This document shows, piece by piece, positions 9,532-18,151 of a stretch of 64,000 bases of DNA. This DNA comes from Pseudomonas oryzicola (GTDB lineage: Bacteria; Pseudomonadota; Gammaproteobacteria; Pseudomonadales; Pseudomonadaceae): assembly GCF_014269185.2 (NCBI RefSeq), contig NZ_JABWRZ020000004.1:62001-126000 (forward strand). The letters run 5' to 3'. The notes below the pieces were generated by a model. That model was not told where the DNA came from. It did no database searches and saw nothing but the letters and a program-made list of their open reading frames with translations. The stretch's first letter is position 1. Each line of letters opens with the position of its first letter. Made by a program: the position numbers and the translations under genes.

Positions 9532-10455
9532 ATGGATTTTCGCCAACTGCGTTATTTCGTCGCGGTGTATGAAGAGGGCCATGTGGGCCGCGCCGCCGAG
9601 CGCCTGTCACTGTCCCAGCCGGCGCTTTCCCAACAGATCCGCCAGTTGGAGCACAGCCTCGACCTGAGCCTGTTCGAGCGCAGCAACAAGCGCCTGCTGC
9701 CGACCCTGGCGGCACATACCCTGTACAACCATGCCCTGCCGCTGCTCGACGGCCTGCAGCGCGCCCACGAGGCCATGCGCAACTTCAAGGGCCAGTCGCT
9801 GCGCACCCTGGCCATCGGCGTGCTGCAGACCGTGCGCCCCAGCCTCGTGCCGCAACTGCTCGAACGCCTGCGCAGGGCACAGCCACACCTTGTGGTGCAG
9901 ATCTACGAACTGTCGGGGCTGGAAATCGAACGGCGCCTGCTCAACGGCAGCCTGGACATCGGCATCAGTTACCTGCCGCCACGCCAGCCGGGGCTGCATG
10001 GCCTGTTGTTGTACGAAGATGAGCTGCAGTTGGTCATCCCCGCGACGCACCCGCTGAAGGACTTCAAGAAAGTGTCCATCCGCCAGGCCGCCGAGCTGCC
10101 CATGCTGATGCTGGGTGAAGAATTCCAGATCCGCCAGATCTGGCAGGCGCAGCTGGCCAGCCAGGGGCGTCGGCCGCAGGTACAGGCCGAAATGAACAAC
10201 ATGGCAGGGATACTCGACAGCCTGGCCCATACCGCGCTGGCGACCATCCTGCCTGGCCGGGCCAAGGAGGCCGCCGAGGATGACCAGGCGTTGTTGTGGA
10301 AGCCTTTGAGCGAGCCGCGCGTGCCGCTGAAGGTTGGCTTGGTGTTTCGCGATGCCCAGCGCCAGCAGGCCTCAGTGGAGCTGCTGCGCACGCTGCTGGA
10401 GGAAGAGACCGACGCCCGCGTGTTGGGGGCATCACCACTGGATGTGCTTGCCTGA
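9532..10455 (+). CDS. LysR-family transcriptional regulator
   Basis: A 307-residue protein with the N-terminal LysR winged helix-turn-helix (MDFRQLRYFVAVYEEGHVGRAAERLSLSQPALSQQIRQLE, residues 1-40) and a two-lobed effector domain after about residue 90. It is divergent from the class III aminotransferase gene, the usual arrangement for a LysR regulator and its target. The effector is unknown. Within the LysR family the N-terminal sequence resembles the CynR/CatR-like branch, but this is not enough to name it. A strong terminator follows. Confidence 0.9.
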   Translation: MDFRQLRYFVAVYEEGHVGRAAERLSLSQPALSQQIRQLEHSLDLSLFERSNKRLLPTLAAHTLYNHALPLLDGLQRAHEAMRNFKGQSLRTLAIGVLQTVRPSLVPQLLERLRRAQPHLVVQIYELSGLEIERRLLNGSLDIGISYLPPRQPGLHGLLLYEDELQLVIPATHPLKDFKKVSIRQAAELPMLMLGEEFQIRQIWQAQLASQGRRPQVQAEMNNMAGILDSLAHTALATILPGRAKEAAEDDQALLWKPLSEPRVPLKVGLVFRDAQRQQASVELLRTLLEEETDARVLGASPLDVLA

Positions 10456-10469
10456 AAAAACGCGCGCAC

Positions 10470-10602
10470 AAAGAAAACCCCGCCTAAGCGGGGTTTTCCA
10501 GACTGTTTCCCTGTGACATCCGTATCGCCCCGCCATCCTGGCAGGTGTTCCTTCGTTGTCTTCCGTGATCTGTACTTTGCGCTTCCTGCGCAACGTCCAT
10601 GT
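10470..10602 (-). ncRNA. rsmY: RsmY-type small regulatory RNA (sponge for Rsm/CsrA proteins)
   Basis: The minus strand between the LysR and acyl-CoA dehydrogenase genes has no ORF but seven GGA motifs in about 130 bases (GGACG, GGAAG twice, GGAAC, GGATG twice, GGAAA). The first hairpin-like block, TTGCGCAGGAAGCGCAA, matches the conserved 5' stem-loop of Pseudomonas RsmY, and the gene ends at a strong terminator. RsmY binds CsrA-family proteins (RsmA/RsmE) through GGA loops and frees their mRNA targets. A GacA-type box lies about 57-75 bp upstream and a TTAATC -10-like box at 10609-10614. The 5' end near 10602 is estimated from that box. Confidence 0.88.
10474..10497. terminator. Bidirectional terminator shared by the LysR gene and rsmY
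   Basis: A perfect stem, AAAACCCCGC (10474-10483) and GCGGGGTTTT (10488-10497) with loop CTAA, carries T runs on both strands. It ends the LysR gene in the plus direction and the small RNA gene in the minus direction. Confidence 0.93.
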
Positions 10603-10658
10603 GGGAAAGATTAACCGTGGATCCAATGTGAGACCAGTGGTGAAAAGTCACCACGTCA

Positions 10659-10676
10659 TGTAGGAAAAAGCTTACA
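10659..10676 (-). promoter_or_regulatory. GacA upstream activating sequence of rsmY
   Basis: On the minus strand the sequence is TGTAAG-CTTTTT-CCTACA, matching the GacA box TGTAAG-N6-CTTACA in 11 of 12 defined positions. It sits about 57-74 bp before the estimated rsmY start, the usual distance for Gac-controlled small RNA genes. Confidence 0.85.
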
Positions 10677-10710
10677 AGACCAGATTCGATCGCAAGCAGG
10701 CCGAGAATTG

Positions 10711-10727
10711 GGGCCGCTGCGCGGCCC
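10711..10727 (-). terminator. Hairpin after the first acyl-CoA dehydrogenase gene
   Basis: GGGCCGC (10711-10717) pairs with GCGGCCC (10721-10727) around TGC. It lies 11 bp beyond the stop codon. There is no clear T run, so termination may be inefficient and some transcripts could run into the GacA box and rsmY. Confidence 0.5.
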
Positions 10728-10737
10728 GCATGATCTG

Positions 10738-12516
10738 TCAGAACTGTTCAGCATCCAGCAGGTACAGCGATTCACTGCCCGCCTTCACCGCAGCCACCAA
10801 CGAAGCCACCCGTGGCAGCAACCGCGCAAAGTAGAACCGCGCCGTACCCAGCTTGCCCGTGTAGAACGCCTGATCCCCTTCACCCGCCTGCGCCGCCCGC
10901 GCCATCAACGCCCACATGTAGGCGTAGGCCACATAGCCAAAGGCGTGCAAGTACTCGACCGAAGCCGCGCCGATCTCATTCGGGTTGCCCTTGGCCTGCT
11001 CCAGCACCCATTCGGTCAGCCCGTCGAGCTGGTCGAGGCTGGCCGCCAGCGGCTTGGCAAATTCCTCCAGCTGGCTACCTGCACTGGCGATGAACTGGCG
11101 AATCTCGTCGGAGAACAGGCGGTAGTACGCCCCACCACTGGCCACCACCTTGCGCCCCATCAGGTCCAGGGCCTGGATGCCGTTGGTGCCTTCGTAGATC
11201 TGCGTGATACGCACATCGCGCACCAACTGCTCCTGACCCCACTCGCGAATATAACCATGCCCGCCGAACACCTGCTGGCCGTGTACCGCGCACTCCAGGC
11301 CTAGGTCGGTAAGGAAGGCCTTGGCCACTGGCGTCAGCAATGCCACCAGCTCTTCGCTGCGCTTGCGCACGCTGGCGTCCTCGCTGTACTTGGCACTGTC
11401 CAGCTGCATGGCCACGTAGGTAGAGAAGGCTCGGCCACCTTCGATCAGTGCCTTCATGGTCAGCAACATCCGGCGCACATCCGGGTGGACGATGATCGGG
11501 TCGGCGGCCTTGTCCTTGGCTTGCGGCCCGGTCGGGGCGCGGCTCTGCAGGCGATCGCGGGCGTATTCCACGGCGTTCTGGTAGGAGCGTTCGGCCGAGG
11601 CCAGGCCCTGGATACCAACGCCCAGGCGCTCGTAGTTCATCATGGTGAACATTGCCGCCAGGCCCTTGTTCGGCTCGCCGACCAGATAGCCGACGGCTTC
11701 GTCGAAGTTCATCACGCAAGTGGCGGAAGCCTGGATACCCATCTTGTGCTCGATAGAGCCACAAGTGGCCGGGTTGCGCGCGCCGAGGCTGCCGTCTTCA
11801 TCGACCAGGAACTTCGGCACCAGGAACAGCGAAATGCCTTTCGGCCCCGCTGGTGCATCTGGCAGCTTGGCCAGCACCAGATGGATGATGTTCTCGGTCA
11901 GGTCGTGCTCGCCACCGGTAATGAATATCTTGGTGCCGCTGACCTTGTAACTGCCGTCGGCCTGTGGCTCGGCCTTGGTGCGGATGATGCCCAGGTCGGT
12001 ACCCGCGTGCGGCTCGGTCAGGCACATGGAGCCCGCCCACACACCGGCGTACATGTTCGGCAGGTACTTTTCCTTCAGTGCTTCACTGGCGTGGGCATTG
12101 ATCGACAGGCAGGCACCGGCAGTCAGCATCGGATAAAGGCCGAACGCCAGGCTGGAGGCGTTGACCATTTCTTCGACCTGGGCCGAAATGGCCTTGGGCA
12201 TGCCCATGCCGCCGAACAACGGGTCGCCGCCCACGCCCACCCAGCCACCTTCGGCGTATGTGTTGTAGGCCTCGATGAAACCGGCCGGCGTGCGTACGGC
12301 ACCATTGTCCCAGTGGCAGCCCTCTTCATCGGCGGCGCGGCTGAGCGGCGCGATGGACTTGGCAGTGACCTTGCCGGCTTCTTCGAGCACCGCCATGGCT
12401 GTGTCGGCATCGACAACCTCGGCCAACCCGGGCAGCTGCGCCCACTGCTCGGCCACGTTGAAGACTTCATTCAGTACGAAGCGCATGTCGCGCAGGGGCG
12501 CTTTATATTCAGCCAT
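10738..12516 (-). CDS. Acyl-CoA dehydrogenase (large FadE type with C-terminal domain)
   Basis: The 592-residue protein has the acyl-CoA dehydrogenase N-terminal, middle and C-terminal domains plus an extra about 130-residue tail typical of the long FadE5/DmdC-like subgroup. FAD-contact motifs such as MCLTEPHAGTDLG are present, and the catalytic base is probably Glu442 in IYEGTNGIQALDLMGRK. It oxidises an acyl-CoA to the trans-2-enoyl-CoA and passes electrons to ETF. It is very similar in build to the dehydrogenase encoded 1.6 kb upstream. Chain-length preference cannot be read from sequence. GAGAGG precedes ATG 12516. Confidence 0.92.
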   Translation of the reverse strand: MAEYKAPLRDMRFVLNEVFNVAEQWAQLPGLAEVVDADTAMAVLEEAGKVTAKSIAPLSRAADEEGCHWDNGAVRTPAGFIEAYNTYAEGGWVGVGGDPLFGGMGMPKAISAQVEEMVNASSLAFGLYPMLTAGACLSINAHASEALKEKYLPNMYAGVWAGSMCLTEPHAGTDLGIIRTKAEPQADGSYKVSGTKIFITGGEHDLTENIIHLVLAKLPDAPAGPKGISLFLVPKFLVDEDGSLGARNPATCGSIEHKMGIQASATCVMNFDEAVGYLVGEPNKGLAAMFTMMNYERLGVGIQGLASAERSYQNAVEYARDRLQSRAPTGPQAKDKAADPIIVHPDVRRMLLTMKALIEGGRAFSTYVAMQLDSAKYSEDASVRKRSEELVALLTPVAKAFLTDLGLECAVHGQQVFGGHGYIREWGQEQLVRDVRITQIYEGTNGIQALDLMGRKVVASGGAYYRLFSDEIRQFIASAGSQLEEFAKPLAASLDQLDGLTEWVLEQAKGNPNEIGAASVEYLHAFGYVAYAYMWALMARAAQAGEGDQAFYTGKLGTARFYFARLLPRVASLVAAVKAGSESLYLLDAEQF

Positions 12517-12638
12517 GACAACCTCTCGCTAGTCGGTCGGGGCGGTCTCGGGGAACCGCGACACTGGGTAACGAGCAGTGTAACCGAACAACTTTTACGA
12601 CACATAGGGTCATCACTAGACCGAGCAGTCAGTTCCAG

Positions 12639-13973
12639 TCACGCCATGCGCACCGCCCCACGCTGCGATTGCTGCCCATGCACCATGACACAATTGCGCC
12701 CTGCGCTCTTTGCGCTGTACAGCGCCTGGTCGGCGGATTTCAGCACAGCTTCGGGGTTGCGATGCTCGGCCTGGCGCTCGGCTACGCCGATGCTGATGGT
12801 GACCGAAACTGTCCCACCGCTGCTGCCTGCACGCCGCTGGCGTCCGGCGGTGTCGTCCTGCGGGCGGTTGTGCTGATCGCGCAGATGCATCACGTAATTG
12901 GCGATTACCTCGCGCACAGCCTCCACGTGCGGCACGCATTCTTCGGCGCTCTTGCCAGCGAACACCAGGGCGAATTCCTCACCGCCATAACGGTAGGCCC
13001 GGCCACCGCCGGTCACCTTGGACAGGCGGCTGGCGACCAGGCGCAGCACCTGGTCGCCGACATCGTGGCCGTGGGTGTCGTTGAACTTCTTGAAATGGTC
13101 GACATCGGTCATGGCAATCACATAGTTGCGTCCCAGGCGTTGCATGCGCTCGTTCAGCGCGCGGCGCCCCGGCAGGCCGGTCAGCTCGTCGCGGAAGGCC
13201 ATTTGGTAGGCCTCGTGGGCCACCGCCGCCGCGATCATCAGCATCACCTGGCTGCACATGATGTTCAGGGTGAACGGCAGGATGAAGGTTTGCGGCAACA
13301 TCCAGAAAATACCCAGCAGGCCCGAGATCAATGCGGCGTGCAGCGGCCGAGGAGCGCGCAGGTACTGCACCACCAGCAGGATCAACACGCCGAGGAACAG
13401 CGGGTAGACCATCTGGATCAGGCTCATCCACTGGCCATGCAGGGACGGCCAACGGATTTCTGCCAGCCAGGTCAGCAGCGCTTCGGGATAGCTTTGCTCG
13501 AGGGCCAGCGCAACGCTGCCGACGGCAAACAGCACGGCGCCACGGGCGACCAGGTCCTGCAGCAAATGGGTGCGCTCCTGCCAGGCGCCGTACAGCCCGA
13601 ACAGGGCGGGCAACAGCAGGCACACCAAGTGGAAGACCAACGCCGCATCCTCGCGTACGCGACCATGGTCACGGTAGAAGTCGGTCTGGGTGTCGAGCAA
13701 AAAGTAGGCGATATACACCGTGAGCATCAGGAACAGCTCGCGCTGGCGACGGTATACCGCGCAATAGGCGCCGCCCAGCAGCAGGACCAAGGTGGGCAGG
13801 ACATTGAACAGCGATGTGAAAAAGACACTGAGGTCTCTCACATAAGCCGCGGCGAGGCCTGCCAGCAACAGGATCAGCGAAGGCAGGAAGTGGCTCGCGC
13901 GAACAGCATTAAGACGAAGCAAGGGTAATCTCCAACCCGGCAGATCAATGGTGGCATTGTGCCCATACTTCAT
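12639..13973 (-). CDS. Membrane-bound diguanylate cyclase (GGDEF domain)
   Basis: A 444-residue protein with about six to seven hydrophobic segments in the first 230 residues, then a GGDEF domain with DELTGLPGRRALNERM and the active motif GGEEF (starting near residue 330). It should make cyclic di-GMP at the inner membrane. No RxxD inhibitory site is seen five residues before GGEEF, so product inhibition may be absent. The start is uncertain: ATG 13973 (MKYGHNATIDL) has a weak ribosome binding site, and the frame stays open upstream to 14051. It sits between two related acyl-CoA dehydrogenase genes on the same strand. Confidence 0.9.
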   Translation of the reverse strand: MKYGHNATIDLPGWRLPLLRLNAVRASHFLPSLILLLAGLAAAYVRDLSVFFTSLFNVLPTLVLLLGGAYCAVYRRQRELFLMLTVYIAYFLLDTQTDFYRDHGRVREDAALVFHLVCLLLPALFGLYGAWQERTHLLQDLVARGAVLFAVGSVALALEQSYPEALLTWLAEIRWPSLHGQWMSLIQMVYPLFLGVLILLVVQYLRAPRPLHAALISGLLGIFWMLPQTFILPFTLNIMCSQVMLMIAAAVAHEAYQMAFRDELTGLPGRRALNERMQRLGRNYVIAMTDVDHFKKFNDTHGHDVGDQVLRLVASRLSKVTGGGRAYRYGGEEFALVFAGKSAEECVPHVEAVREVIANYVMHLRDQHNRPQDDTAGRQRRAGSSGGTVSVTISIGVAERQAEHRNPEAVLKSADQALYSAKSAGRNCVMVHGQQSQRGAVRMA

Positions 13974-14052
13974 CGGCAGTGCACATGAACAGTTGAATTT
14001 CAAATCAGGCACTGCCCCTGCAAAAGGGGCCGCGCCGGGCCTGAAACACAAA

Positions 14053-14084
14053 AAACCCGCCTGCCGGTGAAGGCAGGCGGGTTT
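14053..14084 (-). terminator. Rho-independent terminator of the second acyl-CoA dehydrogenase gene
   Basis: AAACCCGCCTGCC (14053-14065) and GGCAGGCGGGTTT (14072-14084) form a perfect 13-bp stem with a six-base loop. On the minus strand it is followed by a run of T. It lies 18 bp past the stop of the dehydrogenase gene and separates it from the cyclase gene. Confidence 0.93.
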
Positions 14085-14101
14085 CAGTTACAACTACTGG
14101 A

Positions 14102-15907
14102 TCAGTAGGACAGGCCGAAGCTTTCCTCGTCCATCGCCATCAGGTTGTCGGCACCCGACAGCATCGCTGCCACATGGGTACGGGTACGCGGCAGGATACG
14201 CTGGAAGTAGAAGCGCGCAGTCTGCAGCTTGGCGGCGTAGAACGCCGCTTCGCTGGTGCCGGCAGCCAGCTTCTCGGCGGCCAGGCGGGCGATGTCGGCC
14301 CAGAAGTAGGCCAGACAGGCATAGCCGGAATACATCAGGTAGTCGACCGAGGCCGCGCCCACTTCTTCGCGGTCCTTCATGGCGGCCATGCCTACTTTCA
14401 TGGTCAGCTCGCCCCATTCCTTGTTCAGCGCCGCCAGCGGTTCGACGAACTCCTTCACCGCATCGTTGCCTTCCTGCGCCTGGCAGAACTTGTGCACGAT
14501 CTTGGTGAAGCCCTTCAGCGCTTCGCCCTGGGTCATCAGCACCTTGCGGCCAAGCAGGTCCAGGGCCTGGATGCCGGTGGTGCCTTCGTACAGCATGGAG
14601 ATACGGCTGTCGCGCACGTTCTGCTCCATGCCCCACTCGGCGATGAAACCGTGGCCGCCGTAGATCTGCACACCGTGGTTGGCGGCCTCGAAGCCGACTT
14701 CGGTCATGAACGCCTTGGCGATCGGGGTCAGGAAGGCCAGCAGGGCATCGGCCTTCTTGCGCTCCTCTTCATCCTGGCTGTACTTGACGATGTCCACTTG
14801 CTTGGCAGTGAAGTACACCATAGCGCGGTTGCCTTCGGCGAAGGCCTTCATGGTCAGCAGCATGCGGCGCACGTCAGGGTGGACGATGATCGGGTCAGCC
14901 GCCTTGTCCGGTGCTTTCGGGCCAGTCAGCGAACGCATCTGCAGACGCTCACGGGCGTACTTCAGGCCGCCCTGGAAGGCCACTTCGGCATGGGCCAGGC
15001 CTTGCAGCGCAGTACCCAGCCGGGCGGTATTCATGAAGGTGAACATGCAGTTCAGGCCTTTGTTGGCCGGGCCGATCAGGAAGCCAGTGGCGCCGTCGAA
15101 GTTCATCACGCAGGTGGCGTTGCCGTGGATGCCCATCTTGTGTTCGATCGAGCCGCAGCTCACGCCGTTGCGCTCACCCACGCCGCCTTCGGCGTTGGGC
15201 AGGAACTTCGGCACGATGAACAGCGAGATGCCCTTGGTGCCGGCCGGTGCATCCGGCAGGCGGGCCAGGACGATATGGACAATGTTGTCGGCCATGTCGT
15301 GCTCACCGGCCGAAATGAAGATCTTGGTACCCGACACCTTGTAGCTGCCGTCGGCCTGGGGCTCGGCCTTGGTGCGCAGCATGCCCAGGTCGGTACCGCA
15401 GTGTGGCTCGGTCAGGCACATGGTGCCGGTCCACTCGCCGGAGACCAGCTTGGTCAGGTAGGTGTGCTGCTGCTCAGGCGTACCATGCGCGGAAATGGTG
15501 TTCATCGCGCCGTGGGACAGGCCGGGGTACATGCCCCACGACCAGTTCGCACCACCGACCATTTCGCTCAGGGCCAGGCCCAGCGACTCCGGCAGGCCCT
15601 GGCCACCGTGCTCGACATCATGCGCCAGGCTCGGCCAGCCGCCTTCGACGAACTGCTGGTAGGCCTCTTTGAAGCCAGTCGGGGTTTTCACGCCCGATTC
15701 GCTCCAGGTGCAGCCTTCCTGATCACCCACACGGTTCAGCGGCGACAGCACCTGCTCACAGAACTTCGCGCCTTCTTCAAGGATCGCGTCGACCATGTCG
15801 GGCGTGGCGTCCTGGCAACCCGGCAGGCTCTGATAGTGCGCCTCATAGCCGAGCAGTTCGTCGCGAACGAAGCGGATATCACGCAAGGGGGCTTTGTAGT
15901 CAGGCAT
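14102..15907 (-). CDS. Acyl-CoA dehydrogenase (large FadE type), PsrA-box controlled
   Basis: The 601-residue protein has the same four-part layout as the other dehydrogenase in this window. It has [13 protein letters not shown] for FAD/substrate contact, the likely catalytic base Glu441 in [17 protein letters not shown], and a long C-terminal extension. In P. putida KT2440 an enzyme from this locus has been described as an inducible phenylacyl-CoA dehydrogenase. I infer the same role by gene order only. A PsrA-type operator 55-70 bp upstream suggests induction by long-chain acyl-CoA or fatty acids. Confidence 0.92.
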   Translation of the reverse strand: MPDYKAPLRDIRFVRDELLGYEAHYQSLPGCQDATPDMVDAILEEGAKFCEQVLSPLNRVGDQEGCTWSESGVKTPTGFKEAYQQFVEGGWPSLAHDVEHGGQGLPESLGLALSEMVGGANWSWGMYPGLSHGAMNTISAHGTPEQQHTYLTKLVSGEWTGTMCLTEPHCGTDLGMLRTKAEPQADGSYKVSGTKIFISAGEHDMADNIVHIVLARLPDAPAGTKGISLFIVPKFLPNAEGGVGERNGVSCGSIEHKMGIHGNATCVMNFDGATGFLIGPANKGLNCMFTFMNTARLGTALQGLAHAEVAFQGGLKYARERLQMRSLTGPKAPDKAADPIIVHPDVRRMLLTMKAFAEGNRAMVYFTAKQVDIVKYSQDEEERKKADALLAFLTPIAKAFMTEVGFEAANHGVQIYGGHGFIAEWGMEQNVRDSRISMLYEGTTGIQALDLLGRKVLMTQGEALKGFTKIVHKFCQAQEGNDAVKEFVEPLAALNKEWGELTMKVGMAAMKDREEVGAASVDYLMYSGYACLAYFWADIARLAAEKLAAGTSEAAFYAAKLQTARFYFQRILPRTRTHVAAMLSGADNLMAMDEESFGLSY

Positions 15908-15962
15908 TGCGATGAACCTCTAGGTGAGTTCTGTGGGGTGACGCGCGCCATGCGGCAACGAT

Positions 15963-15976
15963 CAAACAGTTGTTTG
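15963..15976 (-). promoter_or_regulatory. PsrA-type operator upstream of the acyl-CoA dehydrogenase gene
   Basis: CAAAC-AGTT-GTTTG fits the reported PsrA consensus (G/C)AAAC-N2-4-GTTTG(G/C) except for the outermost base, within a longer TCAAACA/TGTTTGA dyad (15962-15977). It lies 56 bp before the start codon, a position suited to repression of the promoter. Confidence 0.65.
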
Positions 15977-16065
15977 AAACTTACGTTTAGCTCCGTCTTA
16001 TGTCAAGGATGGACTATGGTGCCATTTACGCCACGAAAAATGGCAAAAACGCCAAGCCATGACAC

Positions 16066-16163
16066 AACCCCTGTGGGAGCGGGTTTACCCGCGAATGGGC
16101 CAGCCCGGAAAACAGAGATGTCCGGGCGGACGCATTCGCGGGCAAAGCCGCTCCCACAGGGAT
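16066..16163. repeat. Paired REP elements in opposite orientation
   Basis: CCCTGTGGGAGCGGGTTTACCCGCGAATGGGCC at the left faces a near inverted copy, GCATTCGCGGGCAAAGCCGCTCCCACAGGG, at the right, with about 40 bp between. This is the common P. putida REP pair and lies in the non-coding gap between two minus-strand genes. Confidence 0.8.
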
Positions 16164-16191
16164 AGCGTCGGGTTCGGGAAAGGCCGCCGTA

Positions 16192-16488
16192 TCAGGCGTA
16201 GGTATCGATGAACCGGCCAAGCATTTCGTCGGATGCCTTGGCGATCTTCACGCCAAGCTCGACTTCATGTTTACCCACGGCCAATTGCACGGTGCTGGTG
16301 GCGAGGTCCATCTGCTGGCTGCGGTCGACTGCGCGCAAGCGTTCAGCCTGAAAGTCGCTGGACTGGCTGGTGGCAGAACGTTCGGCAGTGGTATTGGCAA
16401 TCTGGCTGGCGGCCTGATCGACGCGGTTCTGGCCGGTCTGGATTGCGCTCAAGCCCGCGTAGTAGGCGGAGCTACCGGTGATTTCCAT
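16192..16488 (-). CDS. Small conserved hypothetical protein with flagellar-rod-like N-terminus
   Basis: A 98-residue protein that I cannot assign to a function. Residues 10-40 (AGLSAIQTGQNRVDQAASQIANTT) resemble the N-terminal helix of flagellar rod proteins of the FlgB/FlgC type, where a similar NIAN motif is found. The remainder is helical and polar, without membrane segment or signal peptide. GGAG precedes ATG 16488. It stands alone before the bio genes, far from any flagellar gene in this window. Confidence 0.7.
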   Translation of the reverse strand: MEITGSSAYYAGLSAIQTGQNRVDQAASQIANTTAERSATSQSSDFQAERLRAVDRSQQMDLATSTVQLAVGKHEVELGVKIAKASDEMLGRFIDTYA

Positions 16489-16641
16489 GTCAGGACTCCA
16501 TGACGCTGGATGACGAACAGGCCCAATTAAAGCAGGCCGGGCGCAAAAAGGCCCGTTTAAATCCCTAATGGCCTGGTGCCATTTGATAGGCCTTGGGTAT
16601 TCCTGCAGCGGCCCGCGAAAAGGGGCCAGGCCTGGCAACGA

Positions 16642-17322
16642 CTAATCCAGCAAATCCAGCTGCAGATGCTCAGCCACCATATCGGCGCTGGCCTGCTTGA
16701 GCTTGGGCACCCGTCCCAGGCAAGGCGCCGGCAAACGCTCAGCCAGGCTGGCCAGGTTTTCTTCCAGCCGCGAAGTACGGGGTTCGATGATGTTCGCCAC
16801 CCATCCCACCAACTGCAGCCCGTCGCGGGCGATCGCCTCGGCGCTTAGCAGGGCGTGGCTGATGCAGCCCAGCCGCACCCCCACCACCAGGATCACCGGC
16901 AGCTTGAGGGCAATGGCCAGATCAGACAGGTTGGCCTGCCCCGACAACGGCACGCGCCAACCACCCGCCCCTTCGATCAGAGTGAAATCGGCATTCTGTT
17001 GCAGCACATTGCGCATCGCCGCAAGCAGCTCCGGTACGGCAAGGGTTACCCCCGCCTCACGCGCCGCTACATGGGGTGCGATAGCCGGTTCGAAGGCAAA
17101 CGGGTTGACCTGCTCGTAGGGCAGCTTGATCGAGCTTTCATCAATCAGTGCCTGGGCATCGCTGTTGCGCAGCCCTTTCGCCGTCATCGTGCAGCCCGAC
17201 GCCACCGGCTTGGCCCCCAGCGTGCTCAAGCCCTGCAAGCGCGCCGCATGCAACAGCCCGGCAGCGATGGTGGTCTTGCCAACGTCGGTATCGGTACCGG
17301 CAATGAAATAGGCCTGGCTCAT
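16642..17322 (-). CDS. bioD: BioD, dethiobiotin synthetase
   Basis: The 226-residue protein begins MSQAYFIAGTDTDVGKTT, carrying the P-loop GTDTDVGKT, and later has LIEGAGGWRVPL, both diagnostic of BioD. It closes the ureido ring of 7,8-diaminopelargonate with CO2 and ATP to form dethiobiotin. It is the last gene of the leftward bioB-F-H-C-D operon, 10 bp after bioC. The start was set at ATG 17322 rather than further upstream because the family N-terminus begins here. Confidence 0.95.
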   Translation of the reverse strand: MSQAYFIAGTDTDVGKTTIAAGLLHAARLQGLSTLGAKPVASGCTMTAKGLRNSDAQALIDESSIKLPYEQVNPFAFEPAIAPHVAAREAGVTLAVPELLAAMRNVLQQNADFTLIEGAGGWRVPLSGQANLSDLAIALKLPVILVVGVRLGCISHALLSAEAIARDGLQLVGWVANIIEPRTSRLEENLASLAERLPAPCLGRVPKLKQASADMVAEHLQLDLLD

Positions 17323-17332
17323 CTCGCTCCCC

Positions 17333-18151
17333 TCACGCCTGTGGCTTGCGCAACACACCATAGACCACTTGATAAGTGGCTGGCAGCCCTTGAGGCTGGC
17401 GAAACGCCTCGTAGGCCTGCAGCAAGCCCTGCATGCGGGCCCGCCCCGTCAGCCCGGAAGGTCGCCCAGGGTTCAGGTTGTGCGCACCCAAGGCCTTCAG
17501 TTCGTGGGTCAGGCTGCGCACATCGGGGTAGTGCAGCACGTGCGGGCAACGCTGCAGTTCGAGTTGCTCAAGGCCACTGGCCGCGCACAGGCGCTGGTAG
17601 TCTTCAAACCGACGGAAGCGGTTCACATGCACCAGACCGTCCACCGCCTGCCAACTGGCGCGCAGTTCATCCAGGGTACCCACACACAGGCTGCTGAAGG
17701 CCAGCACACCGCCTGGCCGCAATACCCGCCGCACTTCTGCCAGCACGCTGGCGAACTGGTCGCACCATTGCACCGCCAGGCTGGAAAACACCAGGTCGAC
17801 GCTGGCATCACGCAACGGCAAACGCTCGGCATCGCCAGCTACGTGATAGTGCGCCCCGCCTTGTTCGTTGCGCGCATGGCGCAGCATGCCTTCGGCGATA
17901 TCCACCGCCACGCCACTGGCTGCGGCGAAACGCTCCGCCAGCGCCCGGCTGAAATGACCGGTGCCGCTGCCCAGGTCCAGCCAGCGCGATGGCTGCAGGC
18001 CTTCCGGCAACTGCGCCAGCAGGTTCAGGCCCACGGCGCGCTGCAGGGCCGCCACGCTGTCATAGCTGGCCGCAGCACGAGAGAACGAGGCCGCCACCTG
18101 GCGCTTGTCGGGCAGTGCGCCAGGCAGGGTTGGATGGGAAAGGTCAGTCAT
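17333..18151 (-). CDS. bioC: BioC, malonyl-ACP O-methyltransferase
   Basis: The 272-residue protein has the SAM-binding glycine motif [14 protein letters not shown] and the BioC signature [23 protein letters not shown] near its start. It methylates malonyl-ACP so that fatty acid synthesis can build the pimelate moiety. BioH later removes the methyl group. The start ATG 18151 overlaps the end of bioH by eight bases, suggesting coupled translation. Confidence 0.94.
   Translation of the reverse strand: MTDLSHPTLPGALPDKRQVAASFSRAAASYDSVAALQRAVGLNLLAQLPEGLQPSRWLDLGSGTGHFSRALAERFAAASGVAVDIAEGMLRHARNEQGGAHYHVAGDAERLPLRDASVDLVFSSLAVQWCDQFASVLAEVRRVLRPGGVLAFSSLCVGTLDELRASWQAVDGLVHVNRFRRFEDYQRLCAASGLEQLELQRCPHVLHYPDVRSLTHELKALGAHNLNPGRPSGLTGRARMQGLLQAYEAFRQPQGLPATYQVVYGVLRKPQA

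Noticed and set aside
12669..13928. Plus-strand open frame of 419 codons opposite the GGDEF gene
   Set aside because: Glutamine- and histidine-rich antisense product without any domain. The minus strand has a complete GGDEF domain.
14174..16165. Plus-strand open frame of 663 codons opposite the second acyl-CoA dehydrogenase gene
   Set aside because: Antisense shadow. It also runs through a PsrA-type operator and a REP element.
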